This document shows positions 8,112 through 16,205 of a stretch of DNA of 51,681 nt, piece by piece. Position 1 is the stretch's first letter. The number at the start of each line of letters is the position of its first letter. Source of the stretch: Microvirga pakistanensis (GTDB lineage: Bacteria > Pseudomonadota > Alphaproteobacteria > Rhizobiales > Beijerinckiaceae); assembly GCF_004458765.1 (NCBI RefSeq), contig NZ_SPJX01000321.1:1-51681 (forward strand), read 5' to 3'. The translations under genes were made by a program, and so were the position numbers. The notes beneath the pieces are model-generated. The model was given only the letters and a program-made list of their open reading frames with translations. It was not told the DNA's origin and did no database searches.

Positions 8112-8426
8112 ATGAGAAAAACCCTGATTGGTCTTACCTCAGCACTCACTATCGCGGCCTCTGTGGTCACCGTTCCGACACCGGCTTCGGCCTATCCGGG
8201 CTGGGTCATACCGGCCATTGCCGCCGCCGGTGTTGGTGGAATTGCCCTTGGAGCGGGGATCAGCTCCGCCCAGGCACAGACCACAGGATCGATCTTTTCC
8301 GCACCCCCGGGTACCCCGGTTCAGCCCCAGATCAGCCATGATCCCAATACGATGGTCCAGCCGGGCTGCCATCTTGCCCGCGAGCGTATTCGCGGGGAAT
8401 GGCGCCGTGTCGAGGTCTGCCCATAG
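8112..8426 (+). CDS. Small secreted protein of unknown function
   Basis: 104 residues. It starts with a classical signal peptide (MRKTLIGLTSALTIAASVV, then TPASA as probable cleavage site). A Gly/Ala-rich hydrophobic stretch WVIPAIAAAGVGGIALGAG follows, then a Pro-rich linker and a C-terminal part with two cysteines (PGCHLARERIRGEWRRVEVCP) that may form a disulfide. A GGAGG site seven bases upstream selects the ATG at 8112 over one at 8106. An EcfG-like promoter and a hairpin leader precede it. I recognise no characterised family; the cell envelope or periplasm is the expected location. Confidence 0.75.
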   Translation: MRKTLIGLTSALTIAASVVTVPTPASAYPGWVIPAIAAAGVGGIALGAGISSAQAQTTGSIFSAPPGTPVQPQISHDPNTMVQPGCHLARERIRGEWRRVEVCP

Positions 8427-8583
8427 TCCTCTTGGTTGGGGCTAAAGCACAGTAGCCGAACCTTCTGTCCTACCGTGAGTGCCGGGACAGTTATCTTCCT
8501 CCTGAGGCTGGGGAGGGGATCAGCTGCCCCGGTACTTCCGGCAATCTGGGCCCCGAAGCCCCATGAAAGGCTTGTCTTTCAAC

Positions 8584-9369
8584 TCACAACTGCGGGCTGC
8601 CGATCGTAGCAGGCGCGATCATGAGGATGTTGCCGCACGGCGCCTGTGGGGTGATGACAGCGCTCGCTAAGCCCACAAGCCGCGGGCCGCTCCTGCTCGG
8701 GATGACGACAGGGCCGCCCGAGTCGCCCATGCAGACGCGGGCACCGACCGTACGCGCGATGATCAGCCCCGTTTCAGTTACCGCAAGAGGTCTCAAGGTA
8801 GCTGTTTTGAGGGATCCGGCCGCCCGTCCGGAGAGGCCAACGCCGGCCAGCTGCAAGGTCGATGGAATGCCCTGCGAACGGTCGGCGAGCCTCAGGGGCT
8901 TGCGTCCCCTGACCGGCGTCTCCAGGCGCAAGACAGCAACGTCGAGGGAGATCTCGTTGAGCATGTCCGCCAGATCGCGGGACGCGAGGTGACCAGACCC
9001 GACAGCATGACGAGCCGCCGCGGCGACCCGATGGGTGGAGGCAATTCGCCTGCTCCCCTGATAGAGGCCAACCACTGCCCCCACCGGGTTCCCCCTGATG
9101 CAGTGCGCCGCGGTGAGCACGAGATCTGGAGCGATGAGTGCTCCTGAACAGCGGCTCAACCGCAGAGAGCCATCCGGCTGAACGAGGGTGCCGACAGCAA
9201 CAGTGGCACGGGCGAGTAGATCGTTAGCCTGCGCGAGGGTGCCGCCTTCGATGGCGTGAGCCGGGCCAACGGACCATGTAAGTGCCATGGCCATGAGCCA
9301 CCCGGGCAGACAACTGATGATGCGGCGCTTCTCGCCTGTCGCAGGAATAGGGAGCCGTTTCATGGTCAT
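8584..9369 (-). CDS. Secreted trypsin-like serine protease
   Basis: 261 residues from the ATG at 9369. A signal peptide ends near GPAHA (residue 39). The mature protein begins IEGGTL, resembling the IVGG-type N-terminus of S1 proteases. The triad is visible: H89 in LTAAHC, D143 in SLDVAVLRL, S217 in MGDSGGP. Cysteines C74/C90 and C213/C244 sit where S1 disulfides occur. It is probably exported to the periplasm or outside. The frame is open to a GTG at 9396, but no good ribosome site supports either start. Its own promoter was not recognised. Confidence 0.85.
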   Translation of the reverse strand: MTMKRLPIPATGEKRRIISCLPGWLMAMALTWSVGPAHAIEGGTLAQANDLLARATVAVGTLVQPDGSLRLSRCSGALIAPDLVLTAAHCIRGNPVGAVVGLYQGSRRIASTHRVAAAARHAVGSGHLASRDLADMLNEISLDVAVLRLETPVRGRKPLRLADRSQGIPSTLQLAGVGLSGRAAGSLKTATLRPLAVTETGLIIARTVGARVCMGDSGGPVVIPSRSGPRLVGLASAVITPQAPCGNILMIAPATIGSPQL

Positions 9370-9522
9370 AACTAAAGTCAGATCATGAAAGAACACACTG
9401 GGGTTTCAGCGACCCGTCGATAGAGTCGATGCTCTGCTGCCGGAAGAGGTAAGAAAGCATCCCCTCGCTTCAAGGTTTGGAGAGACTTCTGGAATGGGCC
9501 ACCAGGCTCGTGCAATCCCTCA

Positions 9523-9547
9523 GGAACCCAGAACACGGTCGGCTGTT
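9523..9547 (+). promoter_or_regulatory. EcfG-like general-stress promoter
   Basis: GGAAC, 17 bases, then GTT, 44 bases before the start of the small secreted-protein gene at 9591. This is a standard distance for a transcription start just downstream of the -10 element. Confidence 0.55.
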
Positions 9548-9590
9548 TTGAAGCATAGGCCATGACGTCGAATATGCAGAGGAGGTCGAC

Positions 9591-9872
9591 ATGCTCAAGC
9601 GCACGTTCCCCGGTGCATTGGCGGCTGCGGTCATGGGTGTTGCCGCCTCAGGAGCTTCGCTCCCCGATTTCGCTCAGGATATGCCAGCCCGATGCCTGCC
9701 ACAGGAAGGACAGGCCGGCGCCCTTCATGATGGGTGCAGCGGGGCGGTCACGTTCGGCATGAGTGGGCCCATGGTGGTGCCGGGCCAGGCTCCTGACATC
9801 GAGGCGACCGGCAGCATCACTCGAACCATGAGGGATCACTCAACGGAGAACAGAGGCGATCGCCCTGAGTGA
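9591..9872 (+). CDS. Small secreted protein of unknown function
   Basis: 93 residues preceded by an excellent GAGGAGG ribosome site at 9579-9585. The N-terminus is a signal peptide (MLKRTFPGALAAAVMGVAASGAS). The mature part has two cysteines (ARCLPQEG; HDGCSGAV) and ends in a hydrophilic, charged tail. I recognise no family. It has an EcfG-like promoter immediately upstream and lies between two exported proteases, which suggests an envelope-stress role; that is inference from context only. Confidence 0.65.
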   Translation: MLKRTFPGALAAAVMGVAASGASLPDFAQDMPARCLPQEGQAGALHDGCSGAVTFGMSGPMVVPGQAPDIEATGSITRTMRDHSTENRGDRPE

Positions 9873-9897
9873 GTTTCGCATCAGGCTATCGCAAGCT

Positions 9898-9922
9898 GCA
9901 GCCGCGGGAGTGCCGCGGCTGC
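9898..9922. terminator. Strong GC hairpin downstream of the DegP-type gene
   Basis: GCAGCCGCGG and CCGCGGCTGC form a perfect 10-bp stem with a 5-base loop, 8 bases after the stop of the DegP-type gene on the minus strand. There is no T tract, so it may act as a weak terminator or 3' stabiliser. Confidence 0.5.
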
Positions 9923-9929
9923 GCTGCTG

Positions 9930-11357
9930 CTATCCCTCGATGGCGATGAACATATACTGATCCTCACGTTTCACGCGCAGGAGGAGCGGTCGCTTCTGAG
10001 CCTGGGCCTCCGTCCAGGCCTTCGCCACATCCGCCGGAGCACTCACCGGCTGGTTGTTCGCCGAGACGATCACGTCGCCCTGCCGGAGACCGGCCTCCGC
10101 GGCGGGGCTGTTCCGATCAACCCGCTGGATCAGCACGCCCGACGTGCCCGGCTCCAGCCCCAGCTGACCGCGAGCCGCCTCAGGGATCGGGCTGAGCGCC
10201 AGCCCGAGCCGCTTGCCACCGTCCGTTCCGTCGGGAGCCGCCGAGCGGGCGGTCTGTTCGTCGCTGCGCTGGCCGATGACGACGGTCAGTTCCTGAGGCT
10301 TGCCGTCCCGGATCACAGTCAGCGACGCCTGGGTGCCGGGCTTCATGGCGGCGACCGCACGGGAGAGATCGCGACCGCTCTCCACCGGCTTTTGGTCGAA
10401 CTGCGTGATCAAGTCACCTGACCGGAAGCCCGCTTTGTCGGCTGGTCCGCCAGGCTCCACCGAGGCCACCAGCACGCCCTTGTCATCAGAGCGGCCGAGC
10501 GCCTGAGCGATGGCCGGCGTGAGCTCCTGCAGGCGCAGTCCCACATAGCCCCTCTCGACTCGCCCGGTGCGGATCAGCTGGTCCGCCACTACTTGAGCGG
10601 TCTTCGAAGGAACGGCAAAGCCGATGCCGATGTTGACGCCGGAGGGCGAGAAGATCGCCGTGTTGACGCCTATCACTTCGCCGCGGGCGTTGAACAGCGG
10701 TCCACCGGAGTTGCCTCGGTTGATCGAGGCGTCGGTCTGGATGTAGTCGTCATACGGGCCTGAGCGAATGTCACGCGAGCGGGCCGAGACGACACCAACC
10801 GTCACCGTGCCGCCGAGGCCGAACGGGCTGCCGATGGCAATCACCCAGGAGCCCGGCTCGGCAGCATCCGAGTCACCCCAGGTGGCGATGGCCATGTTGG
10901 GCTGAGAATCGACTTTTAGCACGGCAATATCAGTGGCTGGATCCCGACCGACGAGCGTGGCAGGGACATTGGTTTTGTCGCCGAGCACAACGTGGATTTC
11001 GGCTGCGTCCTCGACCACGTGGTTGTTGGTGATGATGTGTCCGTCTGAACTGATCACAAACCCTGACCCGAGCGCCTGCCGGGGCTGTTGCTGGCGGGGC
11101 TCCGGGCCCTCGCCATAGTAGCGGCGGAAGAACTCGCGGAAGGGCAGGTCGTCCGGCAACGATTGCGCCTGCTCCTGTTCCTCGACGCGTTGCTTGGTGG
11201 TGATCGCGACGACGGCCGGCATCTTCTGCTTCACGATGGCCGTGAAGTCAGTCGGCACCTGCTGGGCCGTTGCCGGTAGCGCGGTGAATGCCAGGAGAGC
11301 AAAAACTCCGGCTAGCACATGCCTTCTCAAGTTTAAGCTTGATCCAGAACGGGACAT
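9930..11357 (-). CDS. Do/DegP-family periplasmic serine endoprotease
   Basis: 475 residues, full family length. A signal peptide ends at about residue 32 (LPATAQQ). The protease domain carries H113 in TNNHVV, D143 in PATDIAVLKV and S217 in NRGNSGGP. Two PDZ domains follow at about 270-355 (YVGLRLQELTPAIAQALG) and 385-470 (GLEPGTSGVLIQRVD). DegP proteases degrade or hold misfolded periplasmic proteins and form oligomeric cages through the PDZ domains. The ATG at 11357 is preceded by GGAGGATCTT. It stands alone in a stress-related block. DegQ or MucD names could equally be used; the symbol is left open. Confidence 0.93.
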   Translation of the reverse strand: MSRSGSSLNLRRHVLAGVFALLAFTALPATAQQVPTDFTAIVKQKMPAVVAITTKQRVEEQEQAQSLPDDLPFREFFRRYYGEGPEPRQQQPRQALGSGFVISSDGHIITNNHVVEDAAEIHVVLGDKTNVPATLVGRDPATDIAVLKVDSQPNMAIATWGDSDAAEPGSWVIAIGSPFGLGGTVTVGVVSARSRDIRSGPYDDYIQTDASINRGNSGGPLFNARGEVIGVNTAIFSPSGVNIGIGFAVPSKTAQVVADQLIRTGRVERGYVGLRLQELTPAIAQALGRSDDKGVLVASVEPGGPADKAGFRSGDLITQFDQKPVESGRDLSRAVAAMKPGTQASLTVIRDGKPQELTVVIGQRSDEQTARSAAPDGTDGGKRLGLALSPIPEAARGQLGLEPGTSGVLIQRVDRNSPAAEAGLRQGDVIVSANNQPVSAPADVAKAWTEAQAQKRPLLLRVKREDQYMFIAIEG

Positions 11358-11559
11358 AAGATCCTCCTGTGCAGAACATGAGCAGGTCCGGGAGGCCAGA
11401 GCACTGTGCCTGGGCCGGGAAAGGGAGCGGTTCCCGTACCCCGGCTTTGGACAACAGCTTTAGATAAGAGTCGTTCTCAGGCATCACTACGGCACGCGGA
11501 AATAGCAGGACTCTTCATAGCTAATTGGTTTTCGTCCTGTTGGATCAGGTATCCTCTAT

Positions 11560-11782
11560 GGAATTTCGGGCCCCATCGGCTGCCCTCTCGCCCGTACAGC
11601 CCTGCTCCACATAGGCCAGATCAACGCTCTCACCGTTAGCGACCTGCACCGCCTGTGCGAGCTGTCCCACCTCGGCCCAATCATCAGCGGTGGCCGGCGT
11701 CACGTGGGCCGCCAGCAGATGCCCGAGGGGTCCACCGCCATATGCAGCTTGGAACCCTTCTTGCGCTTGGCGCCGTCATAGC
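11560..11782 (-). mobile_element. IS5-family transposase remnant
   Basis: The minus strand reads YDGAKRKKGSKLHMAVD and, one frame over, HLLAAHVTPATADDWAEVG, GQLAQAVQVANGESVDLAYV and GCTGERAA. This is the central DDE region of an IS5-group (IS427-like) transposase. A frameshift lies near 11727 and both ends are missing, so only about a quarter of the gene remains. No terminal inverted repeats were identified. Confidence 0.7.
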
Positions 11783-12085
11783 AGGCAGGCTGGAAAAGCA
11801 CAGCGGCTGGGTCTGGTTCCAGAAGGATGCTTTGGCCAAGTTGCCTCAGCTGATCCTTTCAGGATCGATTCCGGCCAATCTTCGCCTGCTTAGAAGCAGC
11901 GGCTTGTACCGGTGCTGGTGCGCCTCTCGAACCAGAACGAGGTAGCACCATGGCAGCGGCACATGTAGGCTGGTTTTGGCCGGCTCGATGAGATCAGCCA
12001 CCCTGCCTTTGCCGATCTGGATGCAGCCCAGGACTGGATCAATCAGTGACTCGGCCAGGATGGCCGCCAATCTCCAGGGTGAACG
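11783..12085. other. No recognised gene
   Basis: The minus strand has a 74-codon open frame (11846-12070) of ordinary composition, but it lacks a ribosome site and matches no family I recognise. The stretch adjoins the IS5 remnant and may be part of the same debris. Confidence 0.4.
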
Positions 12086-12355
12086 TCAAGTCCGCTCTTG
12101 CTCCGATCCTTGCGGCTTCGATGGGATCACCTCATCGAGGGGATTGGGCCTCCCGGTCGTCACCGGGTTTTCACCGACGACTTCTTGGTAGTCGCGGGTC
12201 GACCCGCCGCTGCCATAGCCGGCCGAGTCGCCGAAGTCGCGTCCGGACGGATCCGAAGTCGGACCAAGGTTCGGGATGTCACCTCCGGTTTGTGCAGGCT
12301 CTTTTGGCTCATCAGCGGGAGAGGGATTGGAATTCGGATTGGCTGGATTCGGCAT
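12086..12355 (-). CDS. Small hydrophilic Pro/Asn/Gly-rich protein, unknown
   Basis: 89 residues, no hydrophobic segment, rich in P, N, G, S and acidic residues (MPNPANPNSNPSPADEPKEP), so probably disordered. The ATG at 12355 is preceded by GGAGA at a suitable distance. It follows the other small hydrophilic gene after 44 bases on the same strand and is probably co-transcribed from the EcfG-like promoter at 12709-12733. Small disordered, hydrophilin-like proteins are common members of stress regulons, but no function is assigned. Confidence 0.6.
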   Translation of the reverse strand: MPNPANPNSNPSPADEPKEPAQTGGDIPNLGPTSDPSGRDFGDSAGYGSGGSTRDYQEVVGENPVTTGRPNPLDEVIPSKPQGSEQERT

Positions 12356-12399
12356 GTGAGGTCTCCGTGGTTCGGGTGGTCAGGCCACTGGAATGGTTG

Positions 12400-12609
12400 C
12401 TAGCCGTGACCGCGGTTCTGCTTGCGGTTGTCCACCCCCTCGTTCGCCTGCCCCTGGCCTTGCGTCTTAGGGACGCCACCACCGCCATCGCCATGATGCG
12501 GATGGTGGCCGGCATCCTTGCTGTGGCCTTTGGGAACAGCCTCGTCGCTTCGGTCCGGCACGTGCCCCTTTTGCTTTTCACTGCGGTTGTTGTGGTTCCG
12601 AGTGGTCAT
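12400..12609 (-). CDS. Small His/Gly/Lys-rich hydrophilic protein, unknown
   Basis: 69 residues with a strong AGAGGTGA ribosome site ending five bases before the ATG at 12609. The sequence is extremely hydrophilic (MTTRNHNNRSEKQKGHVPDR, then GHHPHHGDGGGG) with repeated H, G, K, N and Q and no hydrophobic core, as in hydrophilin or desiccation-type proteins. It is the first gene after the minus-strand EcfG-like promoter 100 bases upstream, with the Pro/Asn-rich gene behind it. The histidine cluster could bind metal. Function unknown. Confidence 0.6.
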   Translation of the reverse strand: MTTRNHNNRSEKQKGHVPDRSDEAVPKGHSKDAGHHPHHGDGGGGVPKTQGQGQANEGVDNRKQNRGHG

Positions 12610-12708
12610 GGGTCACCTCTATGCTTGATGCGCCATCGTCGGGTTCGCCGGCTTGAGCGCTGTGACGGTCCTTAAGGCTCCAGTAGGGAACCAGGGCCTG
12701 ATTGAGCC

Positions 12709-12733
12709 AACCTGGAACGGAGGCTGTCGTTCC
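12709..12733 (-). promoter_or_regulatory. EcfG-like general-stress promoter (minus strand)
   Basis: Read on the minus strand this is GGAAC, 17 bases, GTT. It points to the two small hydrophilic protein genes starting at 12609, leaving a leader of about 90 bases. It is back to back with a plus-strand copy at 12808. Confidence 0.55.
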
Positions 12734-12807
12734 CATTTCACGGTCAGCCCTGACCGCCCTGCTGCCTGATGGGCATTCGGGCGGAGGTAAGCCGCCGATC
12801 CCCGACA

Positions 12808-12832
12808 GGAACAGTACGGCTATCTTCATGTT
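12808..12832 (+). promoter_or_regulatory. EcfG-like general-stress promoter
   Basis: GGAAC, 17 bases, GTT, about 40 bases before the start of the gene at 12874. It diverges from the minus-strand copy at 12709-12733, so one 120-base region would drive both directions under the same sigma factor. Confidence 0.55.
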
Positions 12833-12873
12833 TCAGGACTTAAGGCCGAGCATCGCCTGTGGGAGCCGTCAGC

Positions 12874-13155
12874 ATGACCGACAGCAAGGACCAGAAGACC
12901 ACGATTACCCTGGAGCCCGGACAGGTCGCTGTCGTTCTGGGCATGGAAGATGGCCAGATCAGCCGCCAGCTTTTTGCCAGTCCGGAGGTCGACGCCATGC
13001 TCGACGATGAGCAGTCCGACATCCCGTTCCATTACTTCCTGGCCTCAGCCTTCCTCGTGCGCCTGGATCAGGATGAGGATTTCGCCTCCGATTTGGCCGA
13101 GTGGTACGATGAAAGACTACAGGGAGAGGCTGGAAGGGAAGAAGATCAACCGTAA
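12874..13155 (+). CDS. Small acidic protein of unknown function
   Basis: 93 residues, acidic, no signal peptide or membrane segment, so cytoplasmic. A predicted beta-like stretch TTITLEPGQVAVVLGMEDGQ is followed by FHYFLASAFLVRLDQDEDF and ASDLAEWYDERLQ, which looks like a compact alpha/beta protein. The ATG at 12874 is preferred over GTG 12859 because GGGAG lies at the right distance. An EcfG-like promoter sits just upstream and the stress-type SDR follows on the same strand. No known family recognised. Confidence 0.65.
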   Translation: MTDSKDQKTTITLEPGQVAVVLGMEDGQISRQLFASPEVDAMLDDEQSDIPFHYFLASAFLVRLDQDEDFASDLAEWYDERLQGEAGREEDQP

Positions 13156-13248
13156 GGCTGTAGTCCTAGCCTGCCAACCTGATCCTGAGAGTAGGGGAAC
13201 TTTGCAAGGACCCAGCAATTGACGGGTTCTCGCAAACAGGAGCCCCGC

Positions 13249-14097
13249 ATGAGCCAGTCCGACCAGGAACAAATCGAGCCGCCTGGCACTGAAGCCGAGA
13301 TGACGCCCCAGGCCGATCATGGTGAAACGAGCTACAAGGGTTGTGACAAGCTCGTCGGTCGCGTGGCGGTGATCACCGGCGGCGACAGCGGGATCGGCCG
13401 GGCGGTGGCGATCGCCTATGCCCGTGAAGGGGCGGACGTCCTGATCAGCTACCTGAACGAGCAGGAGGACGAGGACGCCCGTGAGACCGCGCGCCACGTC
13501 GAGGCAGCGGGACGCCGCTGTGTGCTCGTGCCGGGCGACATTGCCGAGGCCGCGCATTGCCGCGCCATCATTGATCGGGCGGTGAGCGAGTTCGGCCGCA
13601 TCGACATTCTGGTGAACAATGCTGCTTTCCAGCGCACGTACGAGAACCTGGAGGACATCCCAGACGAGGAATGGAGCTATACGTTCCGCACCAATATCGA
13701 GGCGATGTTTCACCTGGCCAAGGCTGCCGTTCCCCACATGCGGCCGGGCTCATCCATCATCAACACGACGTCCATCCAGTCGGACAAGCCCAGTCCCATG
13801 CTCCTGGCCTACGCCTCGACCAAGGGAGCTGTCTCGAACTTCACGGCGGGCTTGGCCCAGATGCTGGGAAGCAGGGGCATTCGTGTGAACGCCGTTGCTC
13901 CAGGGCCGATCTGGACGCCACTGATCCCGTCCACCATGCCGGACGAGAAAGTGAAGAGCTTCGGCCAGGACACGCCGCTGGGCCGTGCCGGTCAGCCCAA
14001 AGAACTTGCCGGCATCTATGTTCTGCTCGCTTCCGAGGAGGGCAGTTACATGACGGGCGGCATCTACGCCGTGACGGGCGGAACCCCGCTCCTGTAG
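13249..14097 (+). CDS. SDR-family oxidoreductase, YghA/general-stress type
   Basis: 282 residues. A 30-residue polar N-terminal extension is followed by a classical short-chain dehydrogenase: TGGDSGIG at 43-50 (cofactor motif), LVNNAA at 121-126, and the catalytic S175, Y188 and K192 (YASTK). The C-terminal end is YMTGGIYAVTGGTPLL. The long polar N-terminus and 280-290 length are typical of the YghA/YhdF/GsiB-neighbour group of stress-induced SDRs, which reduce aldehydes or glyoxals with NAD(P)H. AGGAG precedes the ATG at 13249. A GGAAC lies at 13196-13200 but without a -10 partner at the right distance. Confidence 0.9.
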   Translation: MSQSDQEQIEPPGTEAEMTPQADHGETSYKGCDKLVGRVAVITGGDSGIGRAVAIAYAREGADVLISYLNEQEDEDARETARHVEAAGRRCVLVPGDIAEAAHCRAIIDRAVSEFGRIDILVNNAAFQRTYENLEDIPDEEWSYTFRTNIEAMFHLAKAAVPHMRPGSSIINTTSIQSDKPSPMLLAYASTKGAVSNFTAGLAQMLGSRGIRVNAVAPGPIWTPLIPSTMPDEKVKSFGQDTPLGRAGQPKELAGIYVLLASEEGSYMTGGIYAVTGGTPLL

Positions 14098-14167
14098 AAG
14101 CAGGACCACCACTTGGCCGGCCGCCGGTGGTCCGGTAGCCGGACAGCCTCCTCAGCAATAACTAGCG

Positions 14168-14193
14168 GGAACTAGGGGAGGGGCTGAGGTGTT
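14168..14193 (+). promoter_or_regulatory. EcfG-like general-stress promoter, 18-base spacing to GTT
   Basis: GGAAC, 18 bases, GTTT, which equals GGAAC-N17-TGTT and is within the family spacing. It lies 45 bases before the amidotransferase start at 14238. It overlaps the terminator hairpin of the upstream gene, which lowers confidence. Confidence 0.4.
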
Positions 14194-14226
14194 TCGTCCT
14201 TCCTGCCAACTCAGCCCCTCCTTCTT
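14175..14226 (+). terminator. Terminator after the SDR gene
   Basis: GAGGGGCTGAG (14178-14188) pairs perfectly with CTCAGCCCCTC (14210-14220), extended by G-C and G-U pairs, with a 21-base loop and a CTTCTT tail. It separates the SDR gene from the amidotransferase. Confidence 0.65.
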
Positions 14227-14237
14227 GGAAGTGTCCT

Positions 14238-15086
14238 TTGCCAAACCGGTTGCGTTTCCTCATTGCGGAGAGTGAGCCGCCGCAGGCCCGAGAAAGCCGT
14301 CGTGAGAGCGTGGGGCGCAGTTCCGGCGAGACCTACGTCGACACCTTGCGCTTTCTTGCACCTGGGGCTGTTTGCCATCGGGTGAAGCCTGCGGACAGAG
14401 GGGCATCATTACCCGGTCGAGCAGAGCTTCGGAGCTATGATGCAGTGTTCGTGACTGGCTCGCCGCTTCATCTCTACGAGGAAACACCCGAGACACGCCG
14501 CGAGGTTGATCTGATGCGAGCGGTATTCAACGCGGGTGTCCCTTCCTTTGGCTCATGTGCCGGATTGCAAGTCGCCACCGTGGCGGCCGGCGGAGTGGTT
14601 CGCCCGAGCCGCAATGGGCGGGAAGCAGGGTTTGCCCGCCGCATCACGCTGACAGAAGCAGGGCATCGACATCCGCTTCTTGCAGGGAGGCCGGCTTCAT
14701 TCGACGCTCCGGCTTTTCACTCCGACGAGGTTGAGACGCTGCCGGAGGGAGGGACGTTACTGGCCTTCAACACCGTGACCGCTGTGCAAGCGGTTGAGAT
14801 CCGGCATGGAGCCGGAGTGTTCTGGGGCGTGCAGTACCATCCCGAGCTTGACCTGTATGAGGTGGCGGGAGCCCTGCGGCGTCAGTGTGAGGACCTGGTG
14901 AGCGAGGGATATGCGAGCAGTCCTGAGGCTCTCGAGACGTATGCGTCCATGGTGGACGCCCTCCACCAAGCTCCTGACCGCAAGGATCTCGCTTGGGTTC
15001 TTGGGCTGAATGAGCAGGTCACTGAGGTGGATTGCAGATTAACAGAGCTTCGCAACTTCATTCGGTTCGTGATCAAGGGGTGGTGA
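14238..15086 (+). CDS. Class I glutamine amidotransferase (GMP-synthase-like domain)
   Basis: 282 residues. The triad of class I amidotransferases is present: nucleophile C107 in PSFGSCAGLQ, H201 and E203 in GVQYHPE. The overall layout is that of stand-alone GuaA-like amidotransferases, which hydrolyse glutamine or gamma-glutamyl compounds. A C-terminal helical extension of about 70 residues (SPEALETYASMVDAL, then WVLGLNEQV) is unusual for the minimal domain. The start is TTG 14238 with GGAAG upstream; the second codon onward fits the family. A second amidotransferase-fold gene, now broken, lies immediately downstream. Confidence 0.85.
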   Translation: MPNRLRFLIAESEPPQARESRRESVGRSSGETYVDTLRFLAPGAVCHRVKPADRGASLPGRAELRSYDAVFVTGSPLHLYEETPETRREVDLMRAVFNAGVPSFGSCAGLQVATVAAGGVVRPSRNGREAGFARRITLTEAGHRHPLLAGRPASFDAPAFHSDEVETLPEGGTLLAFNTVTAVQAVEIRHGAGVFWGVQYHPELDLYEVAGALRRQCEDLVSEGYASSPEALETYASMVDALHQAPDRKDLAWVLGLNEQVTEVDCRLTELRNFIRFVIKGW

Positions 15087-15232
15087 CTGCCCACGGGGTC
15101 CGCGTTCAAGATTTAGCGCTATTCTGCTGCTGGCAGGCGCTACCTCCAGGAAGGTCTCTTCTTGGCACTGCTGAGAAGTTTGGTGCAGGACAGCTGATAC
15201 AGCCAGAGCAGACCTTCCTCAGGGTCACCTAA

Positions 15233-15773
15233 CCTTCCCAGTTTGACCCACAGGAGACCTTCCAGTGGTCGGGCAATTCCGGTCGTGACGACGCTGCGTT
15301 GAGGCTTATCCGGTCGGCATGCGACCGAGATCTTCCGATGCTGGCGATTTGCCGCGGCATTCAGCAACTGAATGTTGCATTCGGGGGAAGCCTCTACGCG
15401 AACATCGCGGTCGACGACGAGCATCACTGTCACACCACTTGGGTATCCGGTGCTCCTCTCGATCAATTATACGGACCGGCTCATGAACTGCTCGTCACGC
15501 CCGGCGGACACATGGAGATGTTGTCTCAGGGTGAACCCTTCACGGTCAACTCGCTTCACGTCCAGGCCATCGACAGGCTTGGTGAAGGCCTGACAATCGA
15601 GGCGCGCGCCGAACGGAACGATCGAGGCCGTCAGCGTTCAAGGCTGCACGTTCAGCATTGGTGTTCAGCGGCATCCCGAGTTCCAGGCATCCGAAAATGA
15701 ACTCTCCCGCCGTCTCTTCCAGGCGTTCGGAGCGGCAGCACTGTCGTTTCACCAGAAGAGGGAAGGGCGCTGA
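15233..15773 (+). pseudogene. Broken gamma-glutamyl-GABA hydrolase (PuuD/peptidase C26)
   Basis: The frame from 15233 reads PSQFDP, then LPMLAICRGIQQLNVAFGGS, which holds the nucleophile Cys of PuuD-type hydrolases. Next come TPGGHMEM and VNSLHVQAIDRLGEGLTIEA. At about 15610 the frame shifts, and PNGTIEAVSVQGCTFSIGVQ and RHPEFQA (with the catalytic His) continue to a TGA at 15771. A stop codon at 15230-15232 cuts off the N-terminal third. PuuD hydrolyses gamma-glutamyl-GABA in the putrescine pathway, which fits the neighbouring PuuR- and PuuB-like genes. With two breaks it is almost certainly inactive. Confidence 0.8.
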
Positions 15774-16205
15774 CGGCCCATCATTCCGCACTTCCCGCAG
15801 GAACACCAATCGGGTCTACCGGCCAAAGCGCGCAAGCTAATCAGGCGGTGGACGATGCAGGGCATCGTCGGCTTTGATCGAAGGCTAATCAGCCAAGGCA
15901 TTCATCGGAGAAGAATGCCACTCCTCGGCCAGCCACAGGCTCGATGGAACCCTGAGATGGAACCATCCGGTGTGATCGGCGATCTCTGACGAAAGGCGAT
16001 GGCGCCTGTAGATGACGGATCTGCTCATGCCGCGGTTCCCGAGCCGGGCCGTTGCCTCAAACCTGCCGTGACATTCCCATCTGCAAAGCGTCGTTCAGAG
16101 GCCATGCCGTGCACAGTTCCGAGACAGATTTAGGCCGGATGCCGATCCGGCATTAAGCTGCGGTGCGAAGGAGCGTGGCTTCCACGGCCACGCCTAGGGT
16201 GCGGC
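15774..16205. other. Intergenic stretch, no gene seen
   Basis: The 430 bases between the broken hydrolase and the end of the XRE-cupin gene show no supported frame, RNA gene or strong hairpin. Base composition is ordinary. Confidence 0.5.

Noticed and set aside
13196..13222. GGAAC upstream of the SDR gene, considered as a sixth EcfG-type promoter
   Set aside because: No GTT lies at 16-18 bases; the nearest is five bases too far.
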